Assembly (NCBI GenBank): GCA_964418425.1
Contig: CAYQLT010000103.1
Span: 1 to 5,653, forward strand
DNA from: CAYQLT01 sp964418425
GTDB lineage: Bacteria > Bacillota > Limnochordia > Limnochordales > Geochordaceae
DNA: 5,653 bases
Direction of reading: 5' to 3'
Part shown: positions 1-4,587 of the stretch, in pieces
Numbering within the stretch: position 1 is the first letter of the stretch
Layout of the letters: every line of letters starts with the position of its first letter
Program-made: the position numbers and the translations under genes
Notes under the pieces: generated by a model
Database searches by the model: none
Told to the model about the DNA's origin: nothing
What the model saw: only the letters and a program-made list of their open reading frames with translations

Positions 1-61
1 GATTGTCAAGGAACCATCATATTCCAGGGAACGAACTTGTGGGATGGAGTACTAGCCGGCG

Positions 62-160
62 GTGCCCGGCGAGGCTGTGAGGCTGGTGCGGAACTCTGGC
101 ACGCCCTTGCAGGAAACCGCCGCCGACCTTGGTGTCTCCACGGAGTGGATGGGAAAGTAA
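62..160 (+). pseudogene. IS3-family orfA remnant (helix-turn-helix N-terminus)
   Basis: A 32-codon frame from GTG at 62 to TAA at 158-160 reads EAVRLVRNSGTPLQETAADL and continues GVSTEW. This is the usual start of an IS3-family OrfA, where a helix-turn-helix of the form 'EAVRLVRESG..ia.vAreLGVs.stlrrW' binds the element's ends. A normal OrfA is near 90-100 residues. Here the frame stops directly after the recognition-helix region, and the leucine-zipper half is not recognisable downstream. The call rests on motif resemblance seen by eye. The fragment is too short to be functional. Confidence 0.7.
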
Positions 161-279
161 GTATGCCAGGCGGACTTCGACGCCGGTGAGCGATGCAAGA
201 ACCGGGACGTCATCTGCCGGGATACGTTCGGGCCGGTCCTCCCCGTCCAGATTCAGGGCCTTTGCCGTAGGAAGCCCGG

Positions 280-647
280 GACCGGCTGCGAGTGGCCGAC
301 CTCACCCAGTCCCTCCCAGGAAGGCTGGCTATATCTGGCCACCCTCCCCGACGCCTCCTCCCACCGGGTGGTGGGCTGGGCAATGGGGGAGCGCCCCACC
401 GCGGCCCCATGGGCTCGGGGGGGATGCGTCGGGCGATGCCGTGGCCGAGAGCTTCTTTGCCACGCTGCAGACGGAGCTGCTGAACCGGGGGTTCAGGCCG
501 ACCCGCCAGGCCTTGAAGACCGGTATTTTCGAGTACATCGAGGCCTTCTACAACCGCCGCCGCCATTCGGCTCTCGGGTACCTGAGCCCGGACGAGGTTG
601 AGAGGAGGTGGAACCTGCACCACGAAGTCTCCCCTACGGCTGCATAG
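280..647 (+). pseudogene. IS3-family orfB transposase remnant (three frames, internal deletion)
   Basis: Three consecutive + frames carry parts of an IS3-family DDE transposase. Frame one (280-about 318) reads DRLRVADLTQ, which contains the first catalytic aspartate of the 'W.aDlTy' motif (codon 298-300). Frame two (320-about 388) reads EGWLYLAT then SHRVVGWAMG, the next beta strands of the integrase fold. Frame three (about 425-647) reads GDAVAESFFATL, then FEYIEAFYNRRRHSALGYLS, the C-terminal block with the catalytic glutamate. The second catalytic aspartate block ('HSDqGsqY') is missing, and about 45-50 residues normally lie between WAM and AESFF beyond those present. Two frameshifts plus this deletion make the gene inactive. 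Assignment to the family is secure; a precise subgroup is not claimed. Confidence 0.88.
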
Positions 648-654
648 CCACAGG

Positions 655-680
655 TTGTCCACAGAACAGGATCAACTCCA
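655..680 (+). repeat. Putative right terminal end of the IS3-family remnant
   Basis: Read on the - strand, the sequence begins TGGAGTTGATCCTGTT, then continues with a TGTGGACAA stretch. This layout resembles the outer ends of several IS3-family elements, and it lies just after the transposase stop at 645-647, where the right end is expected. No partner copy was found at the left, so the boundary is a positional inference. Confidence 0.35.
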
Positions 681-719
681 ACGCCATTCTAACCCGGACA
701 TGAGTGAGGAGGGCGCACG

Positions 720-1391
720 ATGAACCGCACGCGAGCGGTGGTCTTCGACATGTACGGGACGCTGGTGGACGTGGGTTCTGTGGCCGACTGGCTCGAGCAG
801 CGGTTTGGGGATCGGGCAGGCGCCCTGTCGGAACTATGGCGACGCAAGCAGCTAGAGTACACCTGGCTGGACTGCCTGATGGGCCGCTTCCGCGATTTCC
901 GCGAGATCACACACGAGGCGTTCGAGGCGGCCGCCCGCGCCCTCGCCATACCGGTGGACCACCAGGCTGTCGAGGAGGCGGGCGAAGCGTACCTGCGGCT
1001 GCGACCCTTTCCCGAGGTGGTGCGGGCGCTGGCTCGGCTGACGGGTGTCAGGCGGGCGATCCTCTCCAACGGCACGGCCCGGATGCTCGAGGCGGCCCTC
1101 AAGCATGCAGGCATTGATGGGTACTTCGACGCCGTGCTCAGCGTGGAGCAGGTGCGGCTGTACAAGCCTCACCCGGGCGTCTATCGCTTGGTCGTCGACC
1201 GGCTGGGGATCGGTCCCGACAAGGTGCTTTTCGTCTCCGCCAACTACTGGGATGCAGCGGGGGCCAAAAACTTCGGCTTTTCCGTGGCATGGGTCAACCG
1301 GACCGGCGCTGCACCCGAGGGGTTGGCCGTGAAGCCTGACCACGTGGTGGACAGCCTGGAGGGCATCGTCGCGCTGGCCCTACCCGCATAA
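720..1391 (+). CDS. Haloacid dehalogenase type II (L-2-haloacid dehalogenase, HAD superfamily)
   Basis: This cytosolic enzyme would hydrolyse (S)-2-haloalkanoic acids to (R)-2-hydroxy acids through an aspartyl-ester intermediate. The 223 residues match the usual 220-230 for the family. Motif I is FDMYGTLVD, with nucleophile D10 and T14. R41 lies in LWRRKQLEY. Motif II is ILSNGT, with S116 and N117. K149 and Y155 lie in YKPHPGVY. Motif III is FVSANYWDAAGAK, with S173, N175, W177 and D178. These correspond one for one to the catalytic set known from L-DEX of Pseudomonas sp. YL (D10, T14, R41, S118, K151, Y157, S175, N177, D180), offset by two after position 41. The cap domain lies at about residues 15-97. 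The ATG at 720 follows a strong GAGGAGGG at 706-713. The gene stands alone, between IS debris and a recombinase remnant, so its physiological substrate is not shown by context. Confidence 0.95.
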   Translation: MNRTRAVVFDMYGTLVDVGSVADWLEQRFGDRAGALSELWRRKQLEYTWLDCLMGRFRDFREITHEAFEAAARALAIPVDHQAVEEAGEAYLRLRPFPEVVRALARLTGVRRAILSNGTARMLEAALKHAGIDGYFDAVLSVEQVRLYKPHPGVYRLVVDRLGIGPDKVLFVSANYWDAAGAKNFGFSVAWVNRTGAAPEGLAVKPDHVVDSLEGIVALALPA

Positions 1392-1756
1392 CACCCCCGC
1401 GACTGCATGTGTACGTACCGGGGGTCTCCGCCGCCCGCTTCTTGTTTTGGGCCAAGTGCTCTTGCACCCCGTCCCACGGCCCGCTGCTCACCATCGCCGG
1501 CACCTCGACGGCCTGCCACTGGTCGGCCGGCTGAAGCGGCTTGGCCGTCTTGCGGTCCCGGCCGGCTTGCGTCGCCTTTCGGGAGCCGCGCGCTGATAGC
1601 GAAGCTGATAGTAAACCCGTTCGCCGTGGGGTTGCGCAGCCAATGGTATAAGGTGGCCACCTGCCAGCGGGTGCCGCCGGTCGGGGCTCGTCAACTCACC
1701 GCGTACGTCTCGTTCAGCCGCCCGGCCTCCATGGCACCGTCGCTGAAGCCGAAGTC
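1392..1756 (-). pseudogene. Large serine recombinase remnant (recombinase domain, C-terminal part)
   Basis: On the - strand three frames together spell the recombinase domain of a large serine recombinase (phage integrase or transposon type). First comes DFGFSDGAMEAGRLNE (1756-about 1709), like 'y..GlS..kIArrLNe'. After an in-frame TGA at 1693-1691 the same frame gives GGTRWQVATLYHWLRNPT (1678-1625), like 'W.vstV..iLrNPtY.G'. A shift leads to RVYYQLRYQRAAPERRRKP (1619-1563), and a second shift to DRKTAKPLQPADQWQAVEVP then AMVSSGPWDGVQEHLAQNKK (about 1557-1438), like 'eWi.ipvpaIV...lw..vQ.qLa.Nr'. The end TYTCSRGGVM matches 'tYlLrGlv' just before the zinc ribbon, which is absent. The N-terminal catalytic serine domain is also absent. 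G/C-rich third positions persist within each frame, so decay may be recent. The alignment is by eye. Confidence 0.75.
1393..1425 (+). terminator. Inverted repeat just after the dehalogenase stop (weak terminator candidate)
   Basis: ACCCCCG (1393-1399) and CGGGGGT (1419-1425) form a perfect 7-bp stem around a 19-base loop that itself contains the palindrome GTACGTAC. It starts two bases after the TAA of the dehalogenase gene, where a terminator would sit. No T run follows directly; the first is TTTT near 1445. The loop is long, so intrinsic termination is only a possibility. The same bases also belong to the end of the recombinase remnant on the other strand. Confidence 0.3.
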
Positions 1757-2463
1757 GACGGCGGCCGCTCCGGATGAAGCGGCCCGAGGTCAGGGTCGCT
1801 CATTACCCGGGGCACGTGCAAGCAGATGACCCGGCGGCCCGTGCGGATGATCCCCCGCCGGGCCAAGTCGGAAAGGGTTGCCGTGACCGTCTCCCGGGTC
1901 GAACCGATCATGCTGGCCAGCTCCTCGTGGGTCAACCCCACCTGCAGGCAGAGGAACTCGCCCTGACGTCTGCCAAACGGTTCGGCCAGCCGAACCAGCA
2001 GGTGCAGCAGCCGCCGTTCGACACGCTCGTGCGCCAGCTCGCGCAGCCGCGCCTCCGCTTCCCGCAGGCGGCTGGTCAGTGTCTCGACCAGCCTGATGGC
2101 CAGTTCGGGCTTCCGGCGCATCAGCGCTTCCAGCTGGGGGCGGGTCATGGCGCAGAGGAGTGCGTCGTCCACCGCCTGCGCGTACAGGTCTGCGGTACCG
2201 GTCGAGAAGGCCTCCGTCTCACCAAAAAGATTACCCGGCCCGAGAAACGCCACCACGAAGGGCCGCCCATCGGACCCGAGCTTGTAAAGGCGAACGCGCC
2301 CCTTCTTGATGAAGTAGACGACCTTAGCGGGACGGGTCGGATCCATGATGAGGCTGCCCTTCGGGGCCGTCTGCATCTGGACCAGGCGTTCCAGGTCGGC
2401 CAATTCGTCCTCTGTCAATACCCGAAACAGATTGACCTGTCCGAGGTACCATCGAGCGTCCAT
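1714..2463 (-). CDS. Crp/Fnr-family transcriptional regulator
   Basis: A 249-residue DNA-binding regulator of the Crp/Fnr family. Residues about 10-125 form the cyclic-nucleotide-binding-like beta barrel, with the GDG-type turn and the FGETEAF segment at 80-86. Residues about 130-160 form the dimer helix. Residues about 176-215 form the winged helix-turn-helix THEELASMIGSTRETVTATL. The arginine that contacts the cAMP phosphate in E. coli CRP (R82) has no counterpart after GETEAF, where the sequence is STGTADLYAQ. The N-terminal cysteine cluster of oxygen-sensing FNR is absent; only C104, C172 and C214 occur. The effector is therefore unknown. The ATG at 2463 is preferred because GAGAGG precedes it by about nine bases and family homology starts there; the frame is open further upstream. 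Residues after about 218 are a Pro/Ser-rich tail that runs into recombinase debris. It lies 50 bases after the glutaredoxin-like gene on the same strand. Confidence 0.92.
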   Translation of the reverse strand: MDARWYLGQVNLFRVLTEDELADLERLVQMQTAPKGSLIMDPTRPAKVVYFIKKGRVRLYKLGSDGRPFVVAFLGPGNLFGETEAFSTGTADLYAQAVDDALLCAMTRPQLEALMRRKPELAIRLVETLTSRLREAEARLRELAHERVERRLLHLLVRLAEPFGRRQGEFLCLQVGLTHEELASMIGSTRETVTATLSDLARRGIIRTGRRVICLHVPRVMSDPDLGPLHPERPPSTSASATVPWRPGG

Positions 2464-2513
2464 CGGGCTTCGACCTCTCGTATGGCCACCTTCAACCGTG
2501 CCGGATGCACCGC

Positions 2514-2780
2514 TCAGGCCCCAGCCAGCCACCTCGCAAGCTCCACCGGGTCGAAGCCGACCATCACCCGACCGTTGACTTCCAGGCAGGGCGTCGCAAA
2601 GACGCGCAGCTCCTCACGAAGGTGCCGCGCCGCTTCGGGATCCCGGGAAACGTCCCGTTCGACGTAGGCAACCCCGTGTTCCCGGAAGTAGGCCCTGGCC
2701 GCCTCGCTGCCCGGACAGCCCGGTGCGCCATACAGAATGACCTTGGGCCCCCTCGCGTGGTGCTTCGACACCGACGACAT
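2514..2780 (-). CDS. Glutaredoxin-like thioredoxin-fold protein (CPGS active site)
   Basis: An 88-residue thioredoxin-fold protein of glutaredoxin size. The first strand VILYG is followed by the active site C22-P-G-S25, with one redox cysteine instead of the CPxC pair. The second half carries the cis-proline turn T63-P64 in FATPCLEV, then NGRVMVGFDP, as in glutaredoxins, with a further cysteine C65 right after the cis-proline. Such proteins act in the cytosol in thiol transfer or persulfide handling; the partner here is unknown. I chose the ATG at 2780. A GTG at 2810 would add ten residues with no family match, and GGTGGGG lies about ten bases before the ATG. It sits between the DsrE-like gene and the Crp/Fnr gene, probably co-transcribed. 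The 1-Cys active site resembles short glutaredoxin-like families that include selenoprotein members, but no in-frame TGA occurs here. Confidence 0.82.
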   Translation of the reverse strand: MSSVSKHHARGPKVILYGAPGCPGSEAARAYFREHGVAYVERDVSRDPEAARHLREELRVFATPCLEVNGRVMVGFDPVELARWLAGA

Positions 2781-2898
2781 GTCGATCGTACCCCACCCGA
2801 AAACGAACACCCCCGGGGGAAGGGCTGAGCCTCTACGCCATGCCCGAACCCCCGGGGACGCCCCCGGCTTGCCTGTCGCCGGTTACTTCGCTGCGGCC

Positions 2899-3252
2899 TC
2901 ACAAGACCAACAGCTGGTACCCGTCGGCGACCAGGGCCAGCAGGCTCGGGTGCCCGTCGACTTCCCCCAAAAGCGTCAGGCCCGCTTGCCAGGCCGCGTC
3001 GGTGGCCCTGAAGGCCGTCGAGCAGTACTGGCAGACCCCGCCGATCAGGCCGTGCTCTTTCACCCACCGGTACGCCGCGTGGTACTTCCAACCTGGGTCC
3101 TCCATCTTCGGAATCCAACCCGTCCCCGCGCCGTCGAAGATGAGCCGTACCTCGTGGCCGCCTTCCTTCAGCTCCCTGGCGTACAGCAGGCTGTGGAGCG
3201 CTCTCGCCAGCTCGTTCTCGCCGGCCTGGACGATGATCCCGAACTTCGCCAC
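2899..3252 (-). CDS. DsrE/DsrF-like family protein
   Basis: A 117-residue cytosolic protein of the DsrE family, whose studied members (DsrE, TusD) accept and pass sulfur through a cysteine persulfide. The first strand FGIIVQAG is followed by a helix with ALHSLLYARELKEGGHEV, then the strand RLIFDGAGTGWI, typical of the family. The conserved cysteine region is GGVCQYCSTAF with C74 and C77, and the end has GHPSLLALVADGYQLLVL. Length agrees with the family. The GTG at 3252 is chosen because homology begins at AKFGII and GGGGGAG lies about ten bases before it. The frame stays open to 3354, but that extension is not family-like and would come close to the upstream small gene. Neighbours encode a glutaredoxin-like and an iron-rubredoxin-like protein, which supports a role in sulfur or redox transfer. 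The specific substrate cannot be read from the sequence. Confidence 0.88.
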   Translation of the reverse strand: MAKFGIIVQAGENELARALHSLLYARELKEGGHEVRLIFDGAGTGWIPKMEDPGWKYHAAYRWVKEHGLIGGVCQYCSTAFRATDAAWQAGLTLLGEVDGHPSLLALVADGYQLLVL

Positions 3253-3320
3253 CCTCCCGTCACTCCCCCCGGAACTTCGGTTACGTTCCCTCGAGCTTTG
3301 CCATCGACCGAAGACGCTCG

Positions 3321-3452
3321 CTACTTCTTCTTTTCCTGCATGGGGACGCCGCAACAGGTGGGGGCCGATCCTGCTTTCTCACCCTTGCCTTCCCCGGACA
3401 CCTTGACCTCTTTGCCGCAGTGGGTACAAACGTACGTTTTCGGCTCCGCCAT
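3321..3452 (-). CDS. Desulforedoxin-like small FeCys4 protein
   Basis: A 43-codon gene that begins MAEPKTYVCTHCGKEVKV and ends PTCCGVPMQEKKK. Cysteines C9 and C12 (CxxC) and the adjacent pair C33-C34 in CCGxPM have the pattern of desulforedoxin and of the N-terminal domain of desulfoferrodoxin, where four cysteines bind one iron; in desulforedoxin from Desulfovibrio gigas they lie at 9, 12, 28 and 29. The linker here is five residues longer and Lys/Gly-rich. No superoxide reductase domain follows, so it is a stand-alone electron carrier or zinc/iron knuckle. The ATG at 3452 follows AAAGGGG by nine bases, and the TAG is at 3323-3321. It lies 68 bases before the DsrE-like gene and is probably first in that unit. 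A zinc ribbon of unrelated function is the main alternative. Confidence 0.82.
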   Translation of the reverse strand: MAEPKTYVCTHCGKEVKVSGEGKGEKAGSAPTCCGVPMQEKKK

Positions 3453-3518
3453 GGACGACCGCCCCTTTCCCAGGCAACGCTTCCGTCGCCAGGATACACC
3501 GCCGCGCGGACGGTGTCG

Positions 3519-3532
3519 GTAAGCTGGCTTAC
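3519..3532. promoter_or_regulatory. Inverted repeat GTAAGC-TG-GCTTAC, possible operator
   Basis: A perfect 6+6 inverted repeat with a 2-base centre lies 67 bases upstream of the desulforedoxin-like start and 81 bases before the membrane protein start, in the region between the two divergent genes. Its size and symmetry suit a dimeric winged-helix regulator, and the unit ends with a Crp/Fnr gene. It does not match the E. coli CRP or FNR consensus. Which protein binds it, if any, is not known. Confidence 0.4.
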
Positions 3533-3559
3533 AGACGGTCGGCGGGAACCCCCCTCATC

Positions 3560-3593
3560 ATAAACACCAGCAATCGATAAACACCAGCGATCG
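3560..3593. repeat. Tandem 17-bp direct repeat in the divergent intergenic region
   Basis: ATAAACACCAGCAATCG (3560-3576) is followed immediately by ATAAACACCAGCGATCG (3577-3593), with one mismatch. The pair sits 20 bases before the start of the membrane protein gene and is A/T-richer than its surroundings. It overlaps the place where promoters of both divergent genes would be. On the - strand TATGAT (3562-3557) resembles a -10 box, but no good -35 box was found at normal spacing. Confidence 0.75.
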
Positions 3594-3597
3594 GCAG

Positions 3598-3613
3598 AAG
3601 GGAGGCGCCCTCC
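3598..3613 (+). promoter_or_regulatory. Shine-Dalgarno of the membrane protein gene inside a short hairpin
   Basis: AAGGGAGG at 3598-3605 is a strong ribosome binding site, eight bases before the ATG at 3614. GGAGG (3601-3605) pairs perfectly with CCTCC (3609-3613) around the loop CGC, directly against the start codon. In the folded form the ribosome binding site would be hidden. The stem is only five pairs long, so the effect on translation may be modest. Confidence 0.5.
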
Positions 3614-4069
3614 ATGCGGATCCAGTGGCAAAAGGCGGCCCTGGCGGGCCTTGCCGGAACCCTGGTCTTTGACATCGTGGGCTTGATCTTGGGACGCGGG
3701 TGGTGGGACATCCCCCAGCTCCTCGGGTCGAAGCTGGGGGCCGGTCCTGGCGCGGGTGTCCTGGCGCACTACGTCAACGGCGTTCTCATCGCCGCCATCT
3801 ACGCCGGCGTCGGGCCGTCGCTTTGGGGAAACCGGTGGCTCCGGGCGCTTTTGTTCATGACCGCCCAGACGGTCTTCGGCGTGGGGCTTTTCATGATGCC
3901 GCTGTTGGGAATGGGGGTGATGGGGATCAACGCCGGCCTCGCCATGCCCGTCGTCGGCATGCTGCGGCACTGGGCGTACGGTCTCGTCCTGGCCTGGCTG
4001 TACCCGGTCGAGGAGGGTGCGCCCGTCGCCCAGACGGCCGCACCGGAGGCGGCGAGGCTGCGGGTGTAG
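3614..4069 (+). CDS. Small four-helix membrane protein, function unknown
   Basis: A 151-residue integral membrane protein. Four hydrophobic segments are clear: about 8-27 (LAGLAGTLVFDIVGLIL), 48-66 (around HYVNGVLIAAIYAGV), 77-103 (LLFMTAQTVFGVGLFMMPLL) and 107-130 (around PVVGMLRHWAYGLVLAWLY). Polar residues inside the helices are notable: D20, H52, N55, H119 and the WDIPQLLGS motif (31-39) between helices one and two. There is no cleavable signal peptide. A short Ala/Glu-rich tail follows helix four. The pattern 'DiP..LGs ... H...G...a.iYA ... PllGmG ... lrHwaYGlvLa' resembles uncharacterised bacterial membrane proteins of the DUF6789 type, but I cannot confirm this. The ATG at 3614 has a strong ribosome binding site. 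The gene is divergent from the redox unit and ends alone. Confidence 0.85.
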   Translation: MRIQWQKAALAGLAGTLVFDIVGLILGRGWWDIPQLLGSKLGAGPGAGVLAHYVNGVLIAAIYAGVGPSLWGNRWLRALLFMTAQTVFGVGLFMMPLLGMGVMGINAGLAMPVVGMLRHWAYGLVLAWLYPVEEGAPVAQTAAPEAARLRV

Positions 4070-4091
4070 CGCCGGCATCCGAACGGAAGCC

Positions 4092-4163
4092 GCATGACCA
4101 CGAGGCCACGATCACGCATGACGACGAGGCCGCGATCACGCATGACGATGAGGCCCCGATCAC
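4092..4163. repeat. Three tandem copies of a 24-bp repeat
   Basis: Copies at 4092-4115, 4116-4139 and 4140-4163 each begin GCATGAC and end CGATCAC. They differ only at repeat positions 8 (C/G/G), 10 (C/C/T) and 17 (A/G/C). The array starts 22 bases after the stop of the membrane protein gene. A 24-bp unit keeps frame (8 codons, for example HDDEAAIT on +), but no gene start or ribosome binding site goes with it, so it is probably not coding. It could be a binding array, a slipped-strand expansion, or part of the 3' region of the preceding transcript. Confidence 0.9.
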
Positions 4164-4264
4164 GTGGCTGACGGGATCGCAAAACACCCCGGGAAAGGTG
4201 GTCAGACCGCATGCACCCGTTTCGAGCGGTATCTTTCGCGCACGGCTGACCGTTGGATGCCGTC

Positions 4265-4298
4265 ACAGTGCGTTCCATGCGGCAGGATGCAGCACTGT
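4265..4298. repeat. Inverted repeat ACAGTGC ... GCACTGT
   Basis: A perfect 7-bp inverted repeat, with arms at 4265-4271 and 4292-4298, surrounds a 20-base centre. No T run follows, so it is not a standard terminator. It lies in sequence without a gene and may be chance or an operator. Confidence 0.3.
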
Positions 4299-4451
4299 TG
4301 TAAACTACCACTTTCCGCCTCCCGCGGTCCCAGCGGCTGCTTCGCCGTTTGGTTCGGGCTTCTCGCGCGGGCTGACGTGGAGGGTCATGGCCCGCTGATA
4401 GGTGCCGTTTCTTCCGTTGCGGCATCCCCCGGGGCTGTGGGGCCGGGGAGT

Positions 4452-4470
4452 GTTGCCGGCAGAGGGCAAC
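4452..4470. repeat. Small hairpin GTTGCC / GGCAAC
   Basis: Arms at 4452-4457 and 4465-4470 pair perfectly over six bases, with loop GGCAGAG. No poly-T tail and no adjacent gene give it a role. Confidence 0.25.
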
Positions 4471-4527
4471 GGGAGGGCATCTGGGGGCGCCGGGTCGGTT
4501 CCGGGAACGTAGCCGGCCCGGCAGGGC

Positions 4528-4587
4528 GGACGCCCCGGTCGGTGTGTGGACGCCCCCGTCGGTGCGTGGACGCCCCGGTCGGTGCGT
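4528..4587. repeat. Three tandem copies of a 20-bp repeat
   Basis: Copies at 4528-4547, 4548-4567 and 4568-4587 follow GGACGCCCCGGTCGGTGCGT, with one change each in the first copy (T at position 17) and the second copy (C at position 10). A 20-bp unit does not keep reading frame, so the array is not a coding repeat. Each unit contains CGGTCGGT or CCGTCGGT. The array lies in gene-poor sequence. No spacers separate the units, so it is not a CRISPR. Confidence 0.9.

Larger units (their letters stand above)
62..680 (+). mobile_element. Degraded IS3-family insertion sequence
   Basis: The stretch carries, in order, a truncated orfA-like helix-turn-helix start and pieces of an orfB-like DDE transposase, all on the + strand, as in IS3-family elements. 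None of the pieces joins into an open transposase. The right end is placed tentatively at 680, where a sequence like an IS3-family terminal repeat follows the orfB stop. No matching left terminal repeat was found in positions 1-61, so the left border is unknown and may be lost or lie outside the window. The element is almost certainly immobile. It sits directly upstream of the dehalogenase gene at 720. Confidence 0.8.

Noticed and set aside
655..663. TTGTCCACA, one base from a DnaA box
   Set aside because: A single copy inside the presumed insertion-sequence end, with no cluster, A/T-rich unwinding region or dnaA gene near.
1774..2667. Long + strand open frame of 297 codons
   Set aside because: It lies opposite the clear Crp/Fnr gene and part of the glutaredoxin-like gene, has no recognisable motif, and is what G/C-rich third positions produce on the opposite strand.
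2823..2880. G/C-rich stems between the DsrE-like and glutaredoxin-like genes as a terminator
   Set aside because: Short CCGGGG/CCCCGG pairings occur but no T run follows on the - strand, and such stems are expected by chance in this composition.
2737..3522. Long + strand open frame of 261 codons
   Set aside because: It is antisense to the DsrE-like and desulforedoxin-like genes, which show family motifs and ribosome binding sites.
3553..3590. Sigma-70 type promoter for the redox unit using TATGAT on the - strand
   Set aside because: The hexamer is good but positions 16-18 bases upstream give only GGTGTT-like sequence, far from TTGACA; noted within the repeat entry only.
4092..4587. Repeat arrays as a CRISPR
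   Set aside because: The units are directly joined without unique spacers, there are only three each, and no cas gene is present.
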